DNA of 64,000 bases from Powellomyces hirtus. Lineage: Eukaryota > Chytridiomycota > Chytridiomycetes > Spizellomycetales > Powellomycetaceae. Below, piece by piece: positions 57,242-64,000 of this stretch; the first letter of the stretch is position 1, and each line of letters starts with the position of its first letter. The DNA lies in assembly GCA_025526995.1 (NCBI GenBank), contig JAHLKG010000010.1:62001-126000 (forward strand), read 5' to 3'. The position numbers and the translations under genes were made by a program. A model generated the notes under the pieces. It ran no database searches. It saw only the letters and a list, made by a program, of their open reading frames with translations, and was not told the origin of the DNA.

Positions 57242-58210
57242 AGGCTCTCCCTGGCCGCTCTCGGCTCTTCCACCGCGCGTTGCTGGTCTTAACGTGCACT
57301 TGATACTTATCTCAAATATGCTTTTCCTGCCAGTGATGCGCGTAGAGAGGGAGATAACCAGACACGCTCTTTTTCTCCAGGTACCGTATATTATGTTATA
57401 CATTCCCAGCGTCCACCGGGGGGTTCTTACTTGTCCACTTGCCGGAGATTCATTCTCCCATCGAACTTGGGCATTTGAAACGTCAATTATCTCGAACACA
57501 TTAACCTTGAGCTATTAAAATAGAGACCATGGAATGATTCACAGCGTTGAACAAAACCGCCCGCCATATTCCAATCATGCTCCAATTTTGTTTAACGTGC
57601 AATGTCTTCAACCTTATAGCAAACCCCAAACTTGTTTTCGCCACGAATTTGGCGAAAACTCTTTGAGTCTGCACGCGCTTTTGCTCTGCGCTTACGCAAT
57701 GCAAGCGGAGTTCCCTCTAAATCTAAGACACGAACTCGTTAACCCCAGGAAGCGACTAAAACTATCCAGCTATCCAGCCCTGGGTAACTCAGGGAATCAC
57801 ACCCATCACTGCATAAACTGAATTAGCGGGAAGATATGTTTACACGATCTATTAGCTGGCAGTGTGGTGGGGGAAAAAGAAGTCTTTGTCCCGCTGCATG
57901 TGAGGGTGGCATGAATGCGAGGCCCGGGCTGGGCCAACAGTCGCGTGAGCAGAAACTCTGCGAACAGCCCGAGAACCGTGGACAGAATCCCGCACCTTGT
58001 TGTTTACCCAACGATCCCCTCTACACGTCCTTAGCTTTCTCTACGCGCCCGGTGGGGCTCAGCTGCTATAACCCACTTTATACCTTGCCCATTGGTCAGG
58101 TGCGCATGCGTATTTTGGGTTCTCCACGTTCTTGGCGGGAATCTGGGGCGGAGCCCCGGCCCTTGAGTGAAGGCGTGTGACTCGCTCGCTGATTCACAAT
58201 TTGTCGTGAA

Positions 58211-58218
58211 TATATAAG
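58211..58218 (+). promoter_or_regulatory. TATA box of the secreted protein gene
   Basis: TATATAAG lies 165 bp before the start codon at 58383, a fitting distance for a strong inducible fungal promoter. It is one of the clearest TATA boxes in the window. Confidence 0.6.
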
Positions 58219-58382
58219 AGACCCCACTCCAGTTTCCCGCCCTTTTTGGACTCGACCTAGATATTTAAGTTTGTCGTCTCTTTCCCATCCCGACATTGAA
58301 ACAATTCTCGTTGAATAAATTCTACTTGTTTCTCGTTCCAGCACTCACACATACACACTTCCAAACAATTCCTTTTGCAACC

Positions 58383-59051
58383 ATGCGCACCATCCTTGCT
58401 CTCCTCCTCACCACGACTCTTCTGACTCTCAACTCTCTCCCCACCTTGGCCTCCCCTCTCCTCATCGTCAAACGCGAGGGCGCCGACCCCAACAACGTCA
58501 AATTCGACGAATCGGCCTGCGGTGCCTGGACGTATCCCAAAAAGCACAAGGGCAACTACACGCTCGCCAACTGCACCGCCGCCTACGAATCGGCCCGCAA
58601 AGACTGCGACGACGGTGATTCGACATGTACCCTTCAAGCCATGGACCGCCGCAAGACCTGCCAAGCCCTCTGCCACGCGGACGACGACAATGTGGTGGAT
58701 TGTGCAAAGGCGTGCGCCAAAAATTGGAGTAGGTTTGCGCGACAGGTCTGCAGGCCCCTGAAGAACAAAATGGGCGAGAAGGCGTGCGCACAGATTGGTG
58801 ATCGGCAGTTGGAGACGTGCCAGGACATCTGTGTGAAGTTTGCGGGAGCGAATGGTGATACGTCGGCGTCGGCGCCCGCCCCCGGCGCGACCAATTCTCC
58901 CAGTGCCTCGAGTTCCGGGGATGGATCCACTGACTCGTCCGTTGAAGTCACTCGTGAGGGCGATTTTGGGGACGACGACGCCGATGACATGAATGCCGAC
59001 GACAACAACGACAACAATAACGACACCAACAGCGATGACGGCGGCAACTGA
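58383..59051 (+). CDS. secreted Cys-rich protein with acidic Asn/Asp tail
   Basis: A single-exon gene of 222 aa. The signal peptide MRTILALLLTTTLLTLNSLPTLAS is clear, and a KR dipeptide a few residues later (IVKREG) suits Kex2-type processing. The mature part has about 14 Cys between residues 45 and 160 (for example DCDDGDSTC, CQALC, CAKAC, CQDIC), with one NYT and one NCT glycosylation sequon. The pattern of CxxxC pairs in predicted helices suggests a disulphide-held helical bundle. The last 60 residues are Ser/Pro-rich, then Asp/Asn-rich. The family is not recognised. It could be a wall-associated or effector-like protein; nothing in the sequence decides this. An in-frame ATG at 58296 would hide the signal peptide and is not preferred. 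Confidence 0.8.
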   Translation: MRTILALLLTTTLLTLNSLPTLASPLLIVKREGADPNNVKFDESACGAWTYPKKHKGNYTLANCTAAYESARKDCDDGDSTCTLQAMDRRKTCQALCHADDDNVVDCAKACAKNWSRFARQVCRPLKNKMGEKACAQIGDRQLETCQDICVKFAGANGDTSASAPAPGATNSPSASSSGDGSTDSSVEVTREGDFGDDDADDMNADDNNDNNNDTNSDDGGN

Positions 59052-59348
59052 AGCAGCGGCCCTGGTTTCTTCTTTCTCCCCTTGTACGGACTCTCAGATG
59101 ATTCTTGTGTAAAACTCCATTCGTGTATGTTGCATCCGTCCATATGAAGGATGTCAAGTGATTGCAGTGTTCTGTTCACCCTCTGGTAGCGTCTTGTTCA
59201 AAATCTCCCCCTGTGCTTTGTTTCGCCTACGCAACCTACACTCAATCTGTCTAAAAAATAGTATGAAGTGTCCTGGCTACCAAAAATCATGCATTCTGAC
59301 CGCTACACATCCCGGCTTCAGCAGAAATCATATTTCTATATATACATG
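59052..59348. other. convergent spacer
   Basis: 297 bp between the stop codons of the secreted protein gene and AP-3 beta. No gene is seen. Confidence 0.4.
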
Positions 59349-62300
59349 TTACGTTCTGTTTTGTATCAGAGCCGTACTTCCTTCGGCATGCTCGTTTTCG
59401 TCCTCACTGTCCTCAGTATCTTCTTCTTCGTCCGATTCCTCTTCAGACGCCTCATCATCGTCGTCATCATCTTCATCGGCTTCTTCTTCACTTTCTTCAA
59501 CTTCCTCCTCCTCCTCTTCACTCTCACTCGCACTCTCCTCGTAGAACTGTTCCAGAGTGACGACTCTCTTTTTGGTCTTCTCCTTGCCGGATATGATAGT
59601 GACAGGTGCAGCAACAACCCGATCTCGGTTCCAGCGTTCCCCAATTTCCTCCACGTCGCGTAACGCGGCCGCCTCTGGCGGTACGGACGTGGGCCATGGA
59701 GGAAGGGATTTGTAGTATGGCAGCGCGCTGTTTAGCGTATGTGATAGCGTTCCGAGGTTGTAGCGGTTTCGGCCTAAGGTGAATCAAAGAGAAGGTGAGA
59801 ACCATGTAATCCCCAACTACCTAGCGGTGGGGAATCGTACCTGCATATGGGCTTTCTGGTACTGGTGTGGCCTTGACTCCCAACAGGATCTTGTGCAGCT
59901 TACTTTGCAGCACGCTGCTCCCATGTTCACAGGCGTCCTGATCTCCCACCGGTCTGGGACCATCATTCGCGCCCAAAACCAAGAATTTGAGGAACCTCGC
60001 CCGATCCCTCACATCCCAGCTCGCGTCATAGCGTGCTAGCTCCAGCACATATCTCAGCAGCGCGCGGCACACCTCTCGCTCGTCCACACACACCAACTTG
60101 GCAGCCAGAGTCAATATTTGGAGTTTGACAATCTCGGCTTCGGCAGGGAAATGCTTGGCAGATTTCCGCAGTGTGTCAGGTGCAAGCTTGGGCACGCTGG
60201 TGCAGTACTGTCCAATGAGCCATAAGATGGACGCTCTGGCTTGTGGAGAAGTGATCTTGTCCAGTGATCTGGAGAGTTGACTGATGATGCGCGTGTTTTG
60301 TTCAATAGAAGTCAGCTGTAACAAGTTTCGAATGACCACGACGGCCTCAGCGACAACGTTTTCTAGACAGCGATTTGATCAGATTTGGTCCACAAAGAAA
60401 AGGTCATTTCCGAGTGGTATACTGTACCATTCTGACTGGATACCAGGTACATCAGCACGTTGAGAGATTCTTCAGCTATGGAAGGCATTCGGCAACTGAG
60501 ACGGCCGAGGATCTAAACGCAGCAAACGGTCAGCATTGCCAAGGACGAGAAAAGGAGCTCAACAGAGGGTACCTGTATTGTCTTGATAACCAGCTCTTCA
60601 TCCGAGCTTCTCACATAGTCCTGAAGCAAATCAGTCAGTATTCTTGAGGAGCAAAGCGTGGAACCTCTCAATAATTACCTGGAACTCTCTCATTACTATC
60701 GCGACATTATCGGTATCAGCTACCACGCCCAATATCTCCAACTTTAGATCCCTGACAAAACTCGGCTCTCCGCCAAAGATGAAGAATTGGCGCACATGCG
60801 GTTTGAACAGGAAGGGTCGTTCTTGAGCCATTGACGCAATATTCAGGAGGACAATGTAGCGCTCCTCCCGGGAACATCGGAGAAGTCGAACGAGAGCTGT
60901 GGCTGGTTGTACGCATTGTGATGTCGTACCAATGTGATTGAACAGCTTGGCGACAGTGAGAACCACCTACGCAGAGAAGTTAGAGATCGCAAACACATAT
61001 TGGGTGCGCCCACATAAGAGCGGACTTACAGATGGGTTACGGCTGTTAAGAAGTGGAATGCATGATCGGAAGAGCAATTCGTGGTCTGGATCGATCGGGG
61101 CAGCGAGAGTTTCTGCCAAGACCGCCTTTTCGATTAGTTGTACTTCTGCCTGTTCTTCCTCATATTCGTAGAAACCAGCCTGCTTGGCCGGCGGCGCTAG
61201 TTTCGAGACATCCTTCTGCAAAGAAACTAAACATTCAATCTTCAAGGCGCAATCCTCATAGTCAGTGACACGCACCTCGAGACCACCATTAGGATTCAGG
61301 AAAAAGGTCCTGGCATACTGAATCAACAATTCCATGATCGTGATCTGACCCCACTCATCCGCTTCAACAAGCAACCGACACAATTTCCGATAGTGTTTGT
61401 GAATCAAATCAAGCCGTTCAGGGCATACCCTGTTCATGCTCGAAATGACGCTACCAAGCACGATAGTCGAGTTGTCGTTCAACAAGGTCTCAATTATCTC
61501 TATCAGGTATTCCTGCTGTGTAGGATCCAAGCTGTAGCATTTGGGTATGGCATTTGCGGCTGCCTTTCTGACGTAGGGGGATAGATCGGTTGTTGCCTTT
61601 TTCAGGGCGAGCATGACTGCAAGGATGTGGTCGTCAGTGTCTTGCAATGACGATACTTAAGGAACGGCACTAGCTCACTGATTGGTGTGATGACTTGAAC
61701 TAGAGTTTCAAAGGTATGATCAGCGACTGAGGCCAGCAGACCCAGGCTATGCTCAAATACACCCATACCTCTGATGCTCGACATGACTCGCAGAGCCATG
61801 GCGCGAATCAATGGATTCCGATCCGCCAGATCTGAAACAGACATTGAGCTGAAGGATCGACAAGTGAAGCCGCGTATAACGCCTCACCCTTTTGGAACGT
61901 GTTGATGGACAAAAGCGCCAGGTCTGGCTCCTGCTCCGCATATCGTAACAGATATATATACACAAGCTTCCGGACTTCGAACGAATTGGATGCAACCAGT
62001 TTCACAACATCTGGGGACAGGAGCGTGTGAGCGGGAGCTTTTCCTTTCTTGTCTCTTTCGGGAAGGAGAGTGGAGACTGGAGCTTACCTGGGAAGAACTC
62101 CTTCACATTTCGTCCTTTCGACATCATCTGTCAGAGGAGCGGCAGCATGAGGGTCCTGAAAACGATACTCAAGTCTCACGAGTTGGAGTGAACTTACCGC
62201 AACCAGACGCTTCAATCCATCAATCTTCTCTTTATCAAACTACAGTCGAACAGCCAGTTCAGCAACCTGTGTCCGTTGCCCCACCAGATCCCAGCCCGTG

Positions 62301-62494
62301 TTGGCGCACACGTTGATTTTCACCTTGGAATCCAAATGGACTCTTATCTCCTTCATCTTTCCCTCAGAAGTATCGTACAGGTGTCCAGGGGAGCTGACTT
62401 CTTTTGATCTTTCTACGATCTCTTGAGTAAGTCGTTTGGAAAACTTGCCGGCCTCGGAAGCGAGGCTGGCGGCCCCTCGGAGGTATTTGTCCAT
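59349..62494 (-). CDS. APL6: AP-3 adaptor complex subunit beta
   Basis: Large subunit of AP-3, which sorts cargo from Golgi/endosome to vacuole or lysosome-like organelles. Twelve exons (62494-62324, 62239-62198, 62127-62088, 62010-61888, 61831-61769, 61699-61679, 61616-61030, 60966-60679, 60620-60573, 60512-60428, 60362-59841, 59773-59349) give 804 aa. Hallmarks are [99 protein letters not shown] and LHKILLG, forming the alpha-solenoid trunk. A very acidic Ser/Glu/Asp hinge (about residues 740-790) ends the protein; the C-terminal ear of animal beta-3 is missing, as in yeast Apl6 (similar length). Exon 6 is a 21-nt microexon coding VQVITPI. Confidence 0.93.
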
Positions 62495-63177
62495 TAGGAG
62501 AATGTCTCGGCGGCGGCGAAATGATCACAGAAGAGATGTGAGGGCTGCTGCTCGGGCACGGGTAAGAGTATATGTGATCGCTTTCGCCCAAATTATCTGA
62601 GTTGGACAAGGGGGCAGCAATGTTGTCAAAATTCGCAAAGTGAATTGTGACGTTCAGAACAGTGACGAGTGAGTCATGAATCACGTCAGCGTCTGTCAAA
62701 ACGAACATTGACAGGTTGCCGATTCGCACTCGCTACAGCCCGCCGCGAGGACATGCCTCAGTGTCACCGAGTAGTAGGATAAAGATTTGAGCAATGCATG
62801 CTGCCATTCATCTATTATGTACAGTAATAGATCTTTATCCGACTGTCCTGTTTATCCCTACCACCACATGAGGCTAGGCTGCACATAGCTTCTAACTTCA
62901 CTGGCCGCAGATTTTGAAATAGCTCGTGTCCATGCATCACTTCATTAGCTTCAACTGTGGCTAAAGTAACCACCGAGGGTGACGCTGAGCATCTCCGTTT
63001 CTAATACGCTAAAAGGAGCCGACGCAGAATATGACAGAACCGCAAGGCGCTTCTTTGTATGTTCCGTCTCGTGATGACCAAACGTCCTGCGAAGAAATAC
63101 GTTACACTCAATAGCTACGATCACGCAATTGTCATATGGGCCAGCTGCTTGGTCAAGCCCCCAGTGCACACTGGCAG
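62495..63177. other. spacer upstream of AP-3 beta
   Basis: 683 bp holding the AP-3 beta promoter and the 3' region of the next minus-strand gene. No gene is seen. Confidence 0.4.
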
Positions 63178-63997
63178 CTATTTCTTGCAGTTATGTACGG
63201 CTCCATTGCTCAGATGCACAGATGCTAGCGCCCCTCTCGAACAAATAGTGTAAGAATCCTCTCGAGCCATGAAGATGTCGTATTCTTCATCACGTACAGG
63301 CTCAAAACGCTTTTGCCTCGTGTAATCCTCAATGCTGAAGGAGTATGTCCCGGGGCCAGCTTGGTTCCAAGCGTGACGAATGGGCTTCTTGTGGTGTTGG
63401 TTGTTGCTGTACATGTTTGGGTATGTGTAGGTCTGTGCAACCTGAGCAGGAGGCAATGTGCTTACAAGCCTGTTTTTCTGACATGGGCAATGCGAGAGCG
63501 CTGTTGCAGGGGATGATGCTTCTTTGGTGTCCGCAGACTTGTTTGATTTTGCTTCTTGAAGGCGTCCAAGAGACCCATTCATCGTGGAGGAAACTGTGAG
63601 AGAGTTTAGTGACCCCGTCACGTGGCTCTCACACCTCTCCGTCCTCCAAGGAAATCTCACACTAGCACGCTCTTTGTCACACTTTGCGTTGTTGTGGTGC
63701 GCCCATTAAGATTTACTCGCAGATTTTACACAGAGCGCCGCAAAAGAATGCTTGCAAAACAAGGCCCATATTGACAGTTGGAACTTTTGTTAATCCAGAC
63801 TAGTGCTTCCGTTGTTGGAAGGACACCCCTGATTTGCCACAATGCTGCTGCAACCGGCAGGCCCGCTGGCTTTGCTCCTGTCGACAGCACTTTCACTGTC
63901 CTCATCCGTGGCTGCAACACATAACATAATATCCCGTTATGACCGTCCGTCTCCATCCTCTCCAAACGTGATACCACATACCTTTCCCGAAAGCCAT
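63178..63997 (-). CDS. uncharacterised protein, incomplete exon model
   Basis: The last exon (63593-63178, after a CTCTCTCACAG acceptor) codes about 137 residues ending VHNCKK, with an N-terminal Ser/Ala/Lys-rich part, then PNMYSNN, WNQAGPGTYSFSIEDY and EEYDIFMARED. Upstream, a 16-nt exon (63997-63982, MAFGK) followed by a donor GTATGT and an acceptor at 63912 gives an in-phase second exon (ATDEDSESAVDRSK). How this second exon joins the last one is not clear; a donor with phase 1 is needed between 63850 and 63790. The single GPGTY resembles one unit of the sperm-tail PG-rich repeat, but one unit is not evidence of that family. Coding is supported by residue composition and splice signals only. 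Confidence 0.4.
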
Positions 63998-64000
63998 GAC

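Larger units (their letters stand above)
55995..58382. other. long intergenic region with one small ORF and diverged repeats
   Basis: 2.39 kb. It contains the small Cys-rich frame at 56236-56433 (-) and three diverged repeat units between 56919 and 57241. The part from about 57500 to 58200 shows nothing recognisable. The last 180 bp form the promoter of the secreted protein gene. Confidence 0.5.

Noticed and set aside
63178..63593. Sperm-tail PG-rich repeat protein
   Set aside because: Only one GPGTY motif is present; the family has several PGPGxY repeats.

Overview
The window is nuclear DNA from a filamentous or zoosporic fungus, most probably a chytrid-grade (flagellated) one. Genes are split by many short GT-AG introns (about 50-130 nt) and packed on both strands. 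Fungal-type genes (AP-3 beta, Tlg2, prefoldin, PDK1, GSK3) sit beside a ciliary gene (CFAP144-like), a GPI-anchored GH9 cellulase and a RalGAP-beta homologue, a mix expected of early-diverging fungi and not of Dikarya. The species cannot be fixed from sequence alone. Exon models were built by hand from splice signals, reading phase and family knowledge; no search was run.

Layout. 1-832 is the 3' end of an LTR retrotransposon with its 3' LTR. 833-5254 is an AT-rich, gene-poor block of decayed sequence: a multiply broken pseudogene, diverged direct repeats, and a long inverted repeat whose loop is a decayed histone H3 reading frame with CenH3-like traits. 5255-20259 holds ELP6 (+), an SZRD1-like SUZ protein (-), an unknown tail-anchored protein (-), RRP9/U3-55K (-), ribosomal protein L26 (+), a short UDP-glucose 4-epimerase (+), a seven-helix membrane protein (+) and an acidic unknown (+). 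20891-28045 holds FITM2/SCS3 (-), prefoldin subunit 3 (+), PDK1 (-), a candidate nuclear mitochondrial uS3 (+) and syntaxin-16/Tlg2 (-). 28451-42738 holds two large (+) genes: RalGAP-beta (16 exons, 1430 aa) and a 2318-aa villin/supervillin-like protein. 43951-53681 holds GSK3 (-), an RNF126-type E3 (+), CFAP144 (-) and the GH9 enzyme (-). 55126-64000 holds D-aminoacyl-tRNA deacylase (+), a secreted Cys-rich protein (+), AP-3 beta (-) and a partial unknown gene (-) at the edge.

Common themes. Several genes serve signalling and membrane traffic (PDK1, GSK3, RalGAP-beta, Tlg2, AP-3, FITM2), others ribosome production and translation quality (RRP9, L26, uS3m, ELP6, DTD). They look like ordinary housekeeping neighbours, not an operon-like cluster. 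The most unusual region is the H3-like hairpin at 2515-3378; the GH9 enzyme with a changed active-site motif, the very long villin and the candidate nuclear uS3m are the other points worth a second look.
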